From: Litorimonas haliclonae | Lineage (GTDB): Bacteria > Pseudomonadota > Alphaproteobacteria > Caulobacterales > Maricaulaceae | Direction: 5' to 3' | Assembly (NCBI RefSeq): GCF_965138505.1 | Contig: NZ_CBCSCO010000002.1 | Location: forward strand, 582,533 to 646,532 | DNA length: 64,000 nt | In this document: piece by piece, positions 17,489-24,501 of the stretch | How the letters are laid out: the number at the start of each line of letters is the position of its first letter | Numbering within the stretch: position 1 is the first letter of the stretch | Translations under genes and position numbers: made by a program | Notes under the pieces: generated by a model | The model's database searches: none | What the model was told of the DNA's origin: nothing | What the model saw: only the letters and a program-made list of their open reading frames with translations

Positions 17489-17655
17489 GGGATAAGATTT
17501 TTAAATCGCATTAGGGCGCTAAAAGCGAACTCCCGAATTTCCTCGGAAAATTTGGCTATAGCCAAATATGGAGAGGCTGCGCCGCCCTTGCACTTTCCGA
17601 AGTCTCACGACTTCGGCGCTTCGTTGTAATCGACTCACTGGGTCGATTACGGTCA
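17484..17655 (+). repeat. Multi-hairpin repeat, copy 3
   Basis: Begins AATGAGGGATAAG. Hairpin A 17496-17507 (GATTT arms), B 17517-17527 (CGCT arms, loop AAA, shortened), C 17550-17567 (ATTTGGC arms), D 17597-17616 (CCGAAGTC arms, loop TCAC, same as copy 1) and E 17627-17649 (TAATCGAC arms). Stem E is wholly different from that of copy 1 but fully paired. Its left end abuts the methyltransferase fragment. Confidence 0.75.
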
Positions 17656-17750
17656 CTTCGCGCCCCCGCCGCCATTAACTAAGTCGTCGAGTCATAAGAC
17701 TGCATAAATGCGATCTTTAGTTGTGTTTTGTCAAGGTGCTATAACACTCC

Positions 17751-17885
17751 GTCATTACCCGGCCAAGCGCTCTGCGTACCCTAAAGGGCAACCGGGTAAT
17801 CCATATGGAAATATTTCCATACTCGGAAGATGTGCATTTTAGGCAAGAGCCCCGCATGGATTACCGCATCAAGTGCGGTAATGAC
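17751..17885. repeat. Paired-palindrome element 3
   Basis: Left arm GTCATTACCCGG ... CCGGGTAATCCAT and right arm ATGGATTACCGC-ATCAAGT-GCGGTAATGAC in inverted order. The left arm carries an extra 29 bp between its half-stems. It lies 60 bp upstream of the DpnI-type gene. Confidence 0.72.
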
Positions 17886-17944
17886 GGGGTTGAGAGTTTT
17901 ATTTTTAAATTGCTCTTAAAGCATACTCCGCTAACACTCTTTCA

Positions 17945-18727
17945 ATGACAGGGGAGTTTGATTGGGAAATGCGCGAGGACGCGGCCGCCTTTACAAGCGG
18001 GTCGCAAAAGGCGCGTGTCTGGACCGAAGGCTGGGTCCTGCGCCAGATGTATTGCCCGTCCTGTGGGGAACGGCCCCTTACGGATTATACAAATAACAAA
18101 CCCGTCGCCGATTTTTACTGTGGCCTCTGTTCCGAGGATTACGAATTAAAATCAACCAAAGGGAAATTCGGGAAGAAAATTACAGACGGCGCTTATGCCA
18201 CCATGATGGCGCGCCTCCAGAGTGAAACCGTGCCAAGCCTCATGCTCTTGCGATACACGATGGCGGATAGAATGGTGCAGGACCTCTCGGTCATTCCGAA
18301 ACAGTTTTTCGTGACAGACCTGATAGAACGCCGCAAACCTCTGGCCGAAACGGCGCGACGGGCCGGATGGGTGGGGTGCAATATCCTGATAGACAAAGTG
18401 CCAAAGGCCGGGCGAATTTCATTGGTCGAAAATCGTATTCCGCAACCCAAAGACCGCGTTCTGGACAAATGGGCCAAGACACGATTTCTGCGCGGAAAGA
18501 CCTTAGCGAAAAAGGGATGGGTTTTAGACGTGCTCAACTGTGTTGAACATATTGGACAGACAGATTTTACACTGGCCGACGTTTATAAATTCGAGAATTA
18601 TCTGAGCGAACTCCATCCCGAAAACAACAATGTGAAACCGAAGATTCGGCAGCAATTGCAAGTGTTACGGGATGCGGGGATTTTGGAGTTTGTTAGGCGG
18701 GGAGAGTATAGGGTTCTCACTAATTAG
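17945..18727 (+). CDS. DpnI-type methyl-directed restriction endonuclease
   Basis: 260 residues against 254 for DpnI, with close similarity along the whole length as I recall that sequence. The N-terminal nuclease has the zinc-binding pairs YCPSCG and FYCGLC and the PD-(D/E)xK residues in PVADFYC ... YELKSTKG. NDGAYATMM-like (TDGAYATMM), VIPKQFF and RKPLAxTARRAGWxGCNI blocks follow. The C-terminal winged helix includes KIRQQLQVLRD, which in DpnI reads methylated DNA. DpnI cuts GATC only when the adenine is methylated, so it acts against Dam-type modified DNA and needs no partner methylase. It overlaps the convergent HAD gene by 8 bp. Confidence 0.93.
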   Translation: MTGEFDWEMREDAAAFTSGSQKARVWTEGWVLRQMYCPSCGERPLTDYTNNKPVADFYCGLCSEDYELKSTKGKFGKKITDGAYATMMARLQSETVPSLMLLRYTMADRMVQDLSVIPKQFFVTDLIERRKPLAETARRAGWVGCNILIDKVPKAGRISLVENRIPQPKDRVLDKWAKTRFLRGKTLAKKGWVLDVLNCVEHIGQTDFTLADVYKFENYLSELHPENNNVKPKIRQQLQVLRDAGILEFVRRGEYRVLTN

Positions 18728-19583
18728 GGCGAAAACCTTCTGAGCGAGCAATCCTGCCAAGAATACCTTTTACCATTATATCCATTTGTGTGTTTTCTGA
18801 ATAATCTGCAGGGGCTGTGAAATCGGCTCTGCCGTCCGAAATCAGAGCATGGATTTTTCCTAGTGTCCTGGTATCTCTTTGAGGGTCATATGTCGCGATG
18901 GAATGTCCTCCATTGTAAGTGGTCATCTTCATGGCAGGGATGTCTGTGTCCCCATCTCCTATAAAAATAATCCTCGAAAATGGAATTGGTCGTTCATTTT
19001 CTGGCATGAAAGCATTGATACTGGTGTTATCCCATGCATTCTCAACACCTTTATTAATTCTGAACAAGAACTGGGTTTTTGTGGTGTAATTAATTGCTAG
19101 GCTTGGCCACGATGCTTCACCGTTGTCATCATAGATATAACGAGACGCAAAGATTTTTCGAAAATGACTTGCGATTGGACTGCCTTCAATCATTTCTTGG
19201 GTTCCAGAGGATACTATATAGTGCTCTAGGTGAAGGCCATGATCTTTTGCGAACTTATTTAATCTTGTAAACCAACTGTCGTCTTTCAATCCGTTAAATA
19301 GATTTGATGTTTTGCCGTGATTTTTCAGTCGTTCTTTAGTTAAAGGGTTTCCGTTTGCTTTTGCTTCTTGGAGCATCAACTGCATATATACTAAAATTTC
19401 GTCAGAATCATTTTCTTTTGTTACCAGTTTTACTTTTTCCCAAAATTCAGAAGTATCAAGTCCGACAGATGGGAGGAAGCTGTGCTCTTGGATATTTCCT
19501 TTAGCGAGAGTGCCATCATAATCGTAAACAATAGCAGTCCTCTTTAATTCTGGAGCGGGATTGGAAGATTTTTTGCGAAACAT
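18720..19583 (-). CDS. HAD-superfamily phosphatase
   Basis: 287 residues. Motif I is YDYDGTLAKG with the nucleophile and acid aspartates, motif II is the serine in HYIVSSG, and motif IV is FIGDGDTDIPAM. A helical cap lies between motifs I and II. It resembles the PSPase-like HAD branch, but the substrate is unknown. The gene is clearly more AT-rich than the core genes around it, and with the DpnI-type gene it forms a tail-to-tail pair overlapping by 8 bp. Acquisition as a foreign cassette is an inference from composition and context. Confidence 0.8.
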   Translation of the reverse strand: MFRKKSSNPAPELKRTAIVYDYDGTLAKGNIQEHSFLPSVGLDTSEFWEKVKLVTKENDSDEILVYMQLMLQEAKANGNPLTKERLKNHGKTSNLFNGLKDDSWFTRLNKFAKDHGLHLEHYIVSSGTQEMIEGSPIASHFRKIFASRYIYDDNGEASWPSLAINYTTKTQFLFRINKGVENAWDNTSINAFMPENERPIPFSRIIFIGDGDTDIPAMKMTTYNGGHSIATYDPQRDTRTLGKIHALISDGRADFTAPADYSENTQMDIMVKGILGRIARSEGFRPN

Positions 19584-19795
19584 AAATTACCTTTTAAAGT
19601 GCAGATACCGTTCCTATACACGATATTAACATTCCTACAATTCTAACGTTTAAAGTTGTGAGCTATTTGAAAATTTTGGTTTAGAATAAGGTAGTAAAAG
19701 ACGGCCTGAGAGCTTCCTACTTAAAAACCTAACGGAACTCCACACCCGCTTAAATCATTCTATCTTTCCCCACCTTCGATTGACGGAGAGAGATT

Positions 19796-20182
19796 ATGAT
19801 CAAGACGAGCACCACCCAACTCGATTTTAAAGACGGTATTGCCTTTATGACCGTGACCGGAAAGGTTTCCGAGGCGGATATGACGGCGGCGCTGGACTGG
19901 CTGCAATCGCAGGCGGAGCAGCAGGCGGAGTTCAATCTGTGTGTCGAGATGGACAAGCTGGAGTTTCCGAGCCTCGGCGCGTTCAAGGAAGAGTTTGGCC
20001 GTCTGGGCGAAGTTTTCAAAATGGCAAAATCCATGAAGAAATGCGCGCTGATATCGCGGAGCGGGTTTGTCCGCACCTTTGCCAAGGTCGAAGGCGCGCT
20101 CTGGCCCGGTCTGGAAATCCATGTTTATGAGCCGGAAGAGCGGCCAGACGCCGTTGCTTGGTTGAAGATGGGACTGGGGTAG
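19796..20182 (+). CDS. SpoIIAA-like STAS-fold protein (paralogue 2)
   Basis: 128 residues, the same fold as the protein at 15480 without its acidic tail. Shared blocks are MTVTGKVSE-x-DMTAALDWL (copy 1 MSITGNIKPESMTQGLDWI), F-N-L-C-V-E-M-D, KSMKKCAL, AKVEGALWPGLE and the final AVAWLK. GGAGAGA lies 7 bases before the ATG. These proteins are often membrane- or cytoskeleton-associated lipid-binding-like folds, but no role is established. The two paralogues bracket the restriction and repeat region. Confidence 0.72.
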   Translation: MIKTSTTQLDFKDGIAFMTVTGKVSEADMTAALDWLQSQAEQQAEFNLCVEMDKLEFPSLGAFKEEFGRLGEVFKMAKSMKKCALISRSGFVRTFAKVEGALWPGLEIHVYEPEERPDAVAWLKMGLG

Positions 20183-20204
20183 GGGCGCAGGCCCTTATCC
20201 CCTC

Positions 20205-20361
20205 GTCATTACCGCGCTTGACGCGGTAATCCATGCGGCGCCGTCACGGTGTAGAGGGCATTTTCTATCTGGCTTGACCCGAGAGGTTTGAGAAAACCTT
20301 TAATCTAATTTTTTTTTTGAAAGGGCGCCATATGGATCCCCCGATCAAGTCGGGGGATGAC
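20205..20361. repeat. Paired-palindrome element 4
   Basis: Left arm GTCATTACCGCG-CTTGA-CGCGGTAATCCAT and right arm ATGGATCCCCCGA-TCAAG-TCGGGGGATGAC in inverted order, 157 bp overall. The two arms of this one element carry different, internally paired stems (TTACCGCG against ATCCCCCGA). The spacing holds a run of nine or more T and nothing gene-like. Confidence 0.72.
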
Positions 20362-20472
20362 GGTTTAAATAGGGCAATAAAAAAGGAGGCTCTCGAAACA
20401 AGTCGGGATCCGCCTAATTATTATACCAATGGAATTTTCCGATCTCCGCCGCCCTAATTTAATCCGCGCATG

Positions 20473-20498
20473 AAAAAGGCGGCCCGAAGGCCGCCTTC
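20473..20498 (-). terminator. Terminator of groESL
   Basis: On the minus strand AAGGCGGCC-TTCG-GGCCGCC is followed by TTTTT: a strong UUCG-tetraloop terminator about 140 bp past the groEL stop. Confidence 0.85.
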
Positions 20499-20504
20499 GT
20501 AATA

Positions 20505-20636
20505 TTTCGCGAGACTGGAAAGTCGGCGAGGGATGCAACACTTGGACAATTTTGCTTTGGCAAAATTTCCAAGAAACTTCGGAGGCCGATTTTATCGGCC
20601 TAGTGTTGAGCGCATTTGCGCCCAATCACCCGAAGT
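20505..20636 (-). repeat. Multi-hairpin repeat, copy 4, in the groEL 3' untranslated region
   Basis: Read on the minus strand from the groEL stop: hairpin A 20621-20610 (GCGCA arms), linker TCAACACTA, hairpin B 20600-20584 (GGCCGAT arms, loop AAA), linker TCCGAAGTTTCTTGG, hairpin C 20567-20548 (AATTTTGC arms), then a TTGCA...ACTTTCC...GTCTC.CGA stretch matching the part before hairpin D in copies 1 and 3. All three stems differ from the other copies but are perfectly paired. Confidence 0.7.
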
Positions 20637-22286
20637 TTACATCATACCTCCCATACCCCCCATTCCGCCCATGCCGCCCATATCAGGCATGCCGCCGCCG
20701 CTGTCTTTTTGCGGAGCTTCACAGATGGCGGCTTCTGTTGTCAGGATAAGACCTGAGACAGAGGCAGCGTCGAGAAGCGCTGTGCGGACGACTTTAACAG
20801 GGTCGATAATACCGGCTTTGACCATATCGACATATTTGTCGTTCTGGGCGTCATAGCCGTAATTGGCTTTGTTTTCGGAAATGATGTTGCCGGCCACAAC
20901 CGCGCCTTCGACGCCTGCATTGTCTGCGATCTGGCGCAGAGGGTATTGCAGAGCGGCTTTGACGATTTCGATACCCGCTTGCTCGTCATCATTGAGGCCT
21001 TCGACATCGATGAAGCGAGAGGCACGGAGGAGTGCGGTTCCGCCCCCTGGGACGATGCCTTCTTCGACAGCGGCGCGTGTGGCGTTCAGCGCGTCATCGA
21101 CGCGGTCCTTACGCTCTTTCACTTCGATTTCGGTAGAGCCGCCGACTTTGATGACAGCCACACCGCCGGCGAGTTTCGCCAGACGCTCTTGCAGCTTTTC
21201 TTTGTCGTAATCGGAAGACGTCGCTTCAGCTTGCGCGCGGATTTGCTCGACGCGGGCTGTGATGTCTTTCTTCTTGCCGGCCCCATCGACGATGGTTGTG
21301 TCGTCTTTGGTGATGTGGACGTGCTTGGCTGTACCGAGGTCTTTCAGTGTGACGTTTTCGAGCTTGATGCCGAGATCGTCAGAGATGACTGTGCCGCCGG
21401 ACAGGATCGCGATGTCCTGCAGCATGGCTTTCCGGCGATCGCCGAAACCAGGCGCTTTGACAGCTGCGATTTTCAGTCCGCCGCGCAGTTTGTTGACCAC
21501 GAGCGTTGCAAGGGCTTCGCCTTCGATATCTTCGGCGATGATCATCAGAGGCTTGCCGGTTTGGACAACCGCTTCGAGGATCGGCAGCATAGGCTGAAGC
21601 GATGTCAGCTTGCCTTCGCAAAGCAGGATATACGGATCGTCCAGCTCGGCTTTCATCTTTTCGGAATCGGTGATGAAGTAAGGGGACAGGTAACCGCGGT
21701 CAAACTGCATGCCTTCAACAACTTCGAGTTCGGTTTCGGCTGTTTTGCCTTCTTCGACGGTGATGACGCCTTCATTGCCTACTTTAGACATGGCTTCGGC
21801 AATCATTTCGCCGATAGACGCTTCGCCGTTGGCAGAAATTGTCCCGACCTGAGCGATTTCCTCAGACTTGGAGATTTTCTTGGCTTTGGCGAGCAGGTCT
21901 TTTGCGATTTCAGTCGACGCTTTGTCGATACCGCGTTTCAGATCCATCGGGTTCATACCGGCGGAAACGCGCTTCAGGCCTTCGCGAACGATAGCTTGCG
22001 CCAAAACGGTCGCTGTGGTTGTGCCGTCGCCGGCTTTGTCGTTTGTTTTGGAGGAAACTTCACGGAGCATCATCGCGCCGAGGTTCTGGAACTTGTCCTC
22101 CAGCTCGATTTCTTTCGCAACGGACACGCCGTCCTTGGTTGTGCGCGGGGCACCGAAAGATTTCTCGATAACAACGTTACGACCTTTTGGGCCGAGGGTG
22201 ACTTTGACTGCATTGGCGAGAATATCTACACCTTCCAGCATTTTGGCTCGTGCTTCCGAACCGAATTTGACGTCTTTAGCCGCCAT
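20637..22286 (-). CDS. groEL: Chaperonin GroEL
   Basis: 549 residues, full length, ending in the GGM-type tail GGMGGMGGMGGMM. It forms the double-ring ATP-driven folding chamber with GroES. Family landmarks include KDVKFGSEAR at the start, DGTTTATVLAQAI for ATP binding and GIVPGGGTALLRA in the equatorial domain. It follows groES by 54 bp in the usual order. The CIRCE operator ahead of groES implies HrcA repression. Its 3' untranslated region carries a multi-hairpin repeat. Confidence 0.98.
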   Translation of the reverse strand: MAAKDVKFGSEARAKMLEGVDILANAVKVTLGPKGRNVVIEKSFGAPRTTKDGVSVAKEIELEDKFQNLGAMMLREVSSKTNDKAGDGTTTATVLAQAIVREGLKRVSAGMNPMDLKRGIDKASTEIAKDLLAKAKKISKSEEIAQVGTISANGEASIGEMIAEAMSKVGNEGVITVEEGKTAETELEVVEGMQFDRGYLSPYFITDSEKMKAELDDPYILLCEGKLTSLQPMLPILEAVVQTGKPLMIIAEDIEGEALATLVVNKLRGGLKIAAVKAPGFGDRRKAMLQDIAILSGGTVISDDLGIKLENVTLKDLGTAKHVHITKDDTTIVDGAGKKKDITARVEQIRAQAEATSSDYDKEKLQERLAKLAGGVAVIKVGGSTEIEVKERKDRVDDALNATRAAVEEGIVPGGGTALLRASRFIDVEGLNDDEQAGIEIVKAALQYPLRQIADNAGVEGAVVAGNIISENKANYGYDAQNDKYVDMVKAGIIDPVKVVRTALLDAASVSGLILTTEAAICEAPQKDSGGGMPDMGGMGGMGGMGGMM

Positions 22287-22340
22287 AATAATATCTCCTT
22301 AGAGAATTGAGTGTTCAGGTATTAAAAAAGGCGTGCTGGC

Positions 22341-22628
22341 TTAACCAATCACACCCATGATGTCGGATTCTTTCATGATCAACAGGTCTTTGCCGTCAAT
22401 CTTGACTTCTGTACCGCCCCATTTGCCAAACAGGACGCGATCGCCTTTTTTGACATCGAGGGCAACAACTTTGCCGTCTTCGCCGCGGGCGCCGGGGCCA
22501 ACAGCAACAACTTTGCCTTCGGAAGGCTTTTCAGTCGCGGTATCAGGAATGATAATGCCGCCGGAAGTTTTTGTGTCTTCTTTGACACGTTCGACGACCA
22601 CACGGTCGTGGAGGGGACGAAAATTCAT
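22341..22628 (-). CDS. groES: Co-chaperonin GroES
   Basis: 95 residues, the normal length. MNFRPLHDRVVVERVKE at the N-terminus, the mobile loop KTSGGIIIPDTATEKP and a C-terminal DLLIMKESDIMGVIG are standard. It caps the GroEL ring. First gene of groESL, with a CIRCE operator 34 bp before the ATG. Confidence 0.98.
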   Translation of the reverse strand: MNFRPLHDRVVVERVKEDTKTSGGIIIPDTATEKPSEGKVVAVGPGARGEDGKVVALDVKKGDRVLFGKWGGTEVKIDGKDLLIMKESDIMGVIG

Positions 22629-22661
22629 AGTCTCACTCTCTCAGGTTCTCAGGGTTAACGT

Positions 22662-22688
22662 TTAGCACTCCCATAGAGAGAGTGCCAG
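22662..22688. promoter_or_regulatory. CIRCE operator (HrcA binding site)
   Basis: TTAGCACTC, nine bases, then GAGTGCCAG: the left half is the exact CIRCE consensus and the right half matches GAGTGCTAA in seven of nine positions. It lies upstream of groES, the standard location. HrcA bound here represses groESL until heat stress. Confidence 0.92.
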
Positions 22689-22797
22689 TGACACGCATAT
22701 GAGAGGGCGCTAGGGCGTCCGCAAGTGCGAAGATGCAAATTTTTTATAAAATTTTCGAAATGAATAGGCCGCCTGCTTTGACCTTGGATGGCAGGGC

Positions 22798-22840
22798 AAA
22801 AAAAAACTGCACGGCCCACTCCAAAGAACAGGCCGTGCAG
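22798..22840 (-). terminator. Terminator of the YHS-domain gene
   Basis: On the minus strand CTGCACGGCC and GGCCGTGCAG arms (14-base loop) are followed by a run of T residues. Confidence 0.85.
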
Positions 22841-22891
22841 GGCGAAAGGACTGCGAGGGGGGAGAGAGGCAGTCCGATTAGAGGGCGCGGG

Positions 22892-23353
22892 TTACTTTAT
22901 CAGGTCCGGCCATTTCGCATCCGCTTTGGTAATAAAAGCGGAGCGATCCTTATCCCATTTGGATTGAATGTCGGCGTTATAGTTGAGGTAGAGCTTATTA
23001 TCGACAATGCGCCAATGCTTTGCGTCGCCTTTGGCCGTTTTGCCCTGCGCGGCGGCCCAGGCGCAATATCCGCCATATTGCGGCGCGTATTTGTCGGGGG
23101 TTTCCAAAAATGCGTCGAGATTGGCCTGAGAGGAAAATTTCCATTCCGCGCCATTATAGTCGGTCGAAAAGTCCTTGGAGCCTTCTACGGCCTCGCCCTG
23201 TTTGAAATAGGCCACGGCGTCATAGCCTTGCAGGGCGTCATTGGAAAACGTCCCGGTATAGACGGGGGAGCCGCCTGCATACGCCATTGGCGCGGCGGTC
23301 ATCAAAGGCGCTCCGATAAAAGCAAGCGCGAGCGCGAGGGATTTGATCTGCAT
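22892..23353 (-). CDS. Secreted YHS-domain protein
   Basis: 153 residues with a signal peptide ending PMAYA-GG. The mature part is a YHS-domain protein: ALQGYDAVAYFKQGEAVEG, then W-K-F-S-S-Q-A-N-L-D-A-F and YAPQYGGYCAWAAAQGKTAKGDAKHWRIVDNKLYLNYN, the usual layout of periplasmic YHS proteins. YHS domains are thought to bind metals; the function of the secreted group is not known. A strong terminator follows, so it is a single-gene unit. Confidence 0.85.
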   Translation of the reverse strand: MQIKSLALALAFIGAPLMTAAPMAYAGGSPVYTGTFSNDALQGYDAVAYFKQGEAVEGSKDFSTDYNGAEWKFSSQANLDAFLETPDKYAPQYGGYCAWAAAQGKTAKGDAKHWRIVDNKLYLNYNADIQSKWDKDRSAFITKADAKWPDLIK

Positions 23354-23544
23354 CTGTCTGTCCTTTCAACGACCGGTATCTGGTTTGTCGGCAGACCTTT
23401 AAAGTTTAAAGCCCGCCGACAATGACCCCGTCATATCAAAAACCCGCCCTGCGGTCTTTGCACAGAGACGTCACGAATGTGTGAGAGGGGGGGCGGATAA
23501 GTAGTCACGGGAGAAGAGCCCGAATAAACAAACTTTTTGAACAC

Positions 23545-23692
23545 GTCATTGCCCGACTTGATCGGGTAATCCATTTGGGGGCGTTTCTAACTTATGAGGG
23601 TTCAATGAGTCGGGAAATTGCCACGATAAAAGCGAAGATGTCCCAGACGGAAACATCACAGCATGGATTCCCTGATTAAATCAGGGAATGAC
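23545..23692. repeat. Paired-palindrome element 5
   Basis: Left arm GTCATTGCCCGA-CTTGA-TCGGGTAATCCAT and right arm ATGGATTCCCTGA-TTAAA-TCAGGGAATGAC, inverted, 148 bp overall. It fills most of the 348 bp gap between the YHS gene and the next minus-strand gene; nothing else is seen there. Confidence 0.75.
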
Positions 23693-23701
23693 GGGGGAGG
23701 G

Positions 23702-23914
23702 TTAGTCTTTCTTTGCGGCGCGCTCCATCATTTGCCTTCCTTCTTCCAACAGGTTTAAAAACTCTTTGCTGTCGATACTTGGAATCTCTTTTCCCCTGAC
23801 TTGCCAAATGCGCATGCCTAATTTCATTGCCATATCTTCTTCGGCCAATCGCACCCCTTCAGCAACTAAATCTTTAAAGGCTAAATTCTGATTTTTAGTA
23901 TTTTTGTCTGACAC
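23702..23914 (-). CDS. Small hypothetical protein
   Basis: 70 residues, charged, mostly helical, not recognised: an AFKDLVAEGVRLAEEDMAMKL helix and a final EFLNLLEEGRQMMERAAKKD helix flank a short IPSIDS link. It starts 11 bp after the methyltransferase relic on the same strand. It may be a small accessory gene left behind when the larger gene decayed, or a genuine short gene; I see no start-site evidence stronger than the ATG. Confidence 0.4.
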   Translation of the reverse strand: MSDKNTKNQNLAFKDLVAEGVRLAEEDMAMKLGMRIWQVRGKEIPSIDSKEFLNLLEEGRQMMERAAKKD

Positions 23915-23925
23915 TGAAACGATTC

Positions 23926-24357
23926 CTAACTCGTCTTCACCGTTTTGGCGCGGCGGCGTTTGGGCTTGCTCTTCGTCGCGGCGACGAGGGGAGATTGGAG
24001 TTGTTCATAAAGCATGAAGAGGTGCTCCACCCGTTCCCGCTCACTCTCGAACGGTTTCTTGCGGTAAAGGCGGTCCACGGCTTTATCATTGGCTTGATGG
24101 GCTTTGCGAAGGGCGGGGGGCATGGCTTTTTTGTTCGACAATTAAAACGCCCGGCCAAAGCAGGCCTATGAATTGGGAGTTGCCTTTCAGGTCTTTGACG
24201 GCTTCTTCATATCGGCCCACGCTTTTGCGTTTAATGCCGAAGACATTGAAAAAATTTCATAGAAACTTTGCGTCTAGCCCCTTTAGTAAACCGCATCTTT
24301 CCATTCTTCGGAAAAGGCTTTGGCCCGAATTTTGATTTCATTCCAACTTAGTCGCAA
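23926..24357 (-). pseudogene. Internally deleted MmeI-like class I DNA methyltransferase gene
   Basis: Pieces of both ends of a large MmeI-type protein (normally around 900 residues) lie together. The N-terminal part starts at a TTG (24357) after AGAGGGGA and reads MRLSWNEIKIRAKAFSEEW, then hits a stop. After a shift it continues NFFNVFGIKRKSVGRYEEAV and SQFIGLLWPGVLIVEQKS, the MmeI N-terminal domain. It then jumps straight to the C-terminal MPPALRKAHQANDKAVDRLY and RVEHLFMLYEQL of the MmeI C-domain, in another frame. Helicase-spacer, methylase and target-recognition parts are missing, so it cannot be active. Confidence 0.75.
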
Positions 24358-24447
24358 AATAAGTCCCCTCTGAACTCACCCCTAGCGTGTTGTCTCTGAC
24401 AGGGACACTGTTTTTTGGGCCGTGCGGTGAAAGAGGTCGGATCGCAT

Positions 24448-24473
24448 AAAAAAACCGGCCCGAGGGCCGGTTT
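24448..24473 (-). terminator. Terminator of the carbonic anhydrase-SulP unit
   Basis: On the minus strand AACCGGCCC and GGCCGGTT arms with a 3-base loop, followed by a T-run. Confidence 0.85.
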
Positions 24474-24501
24474 GTTTCTAGATTAAGTCCGGCTTTGGTC
24501 G

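Noticed and set aside
16021..17655. Regularly repeated sequences considered as a CRISPR array
   Set aside because: Units are spaced irregularly, contain several different hairpins and have no uniform spacers or cas genes nearby.
19735..19760. GGAAC-N17-CATT ahead of the SpoIIAA-like gene at 19796 as an EcfG promoter
   Set aside because: The -10 half matches only three of four bases; not convincing beside the clear site at 14210.
20946..22310. 454-codon plus-strand frame opposite groEL
   Set aside because: Antisense shadow of groEL; composition is dictated by the groEL codons and no protein family matches.
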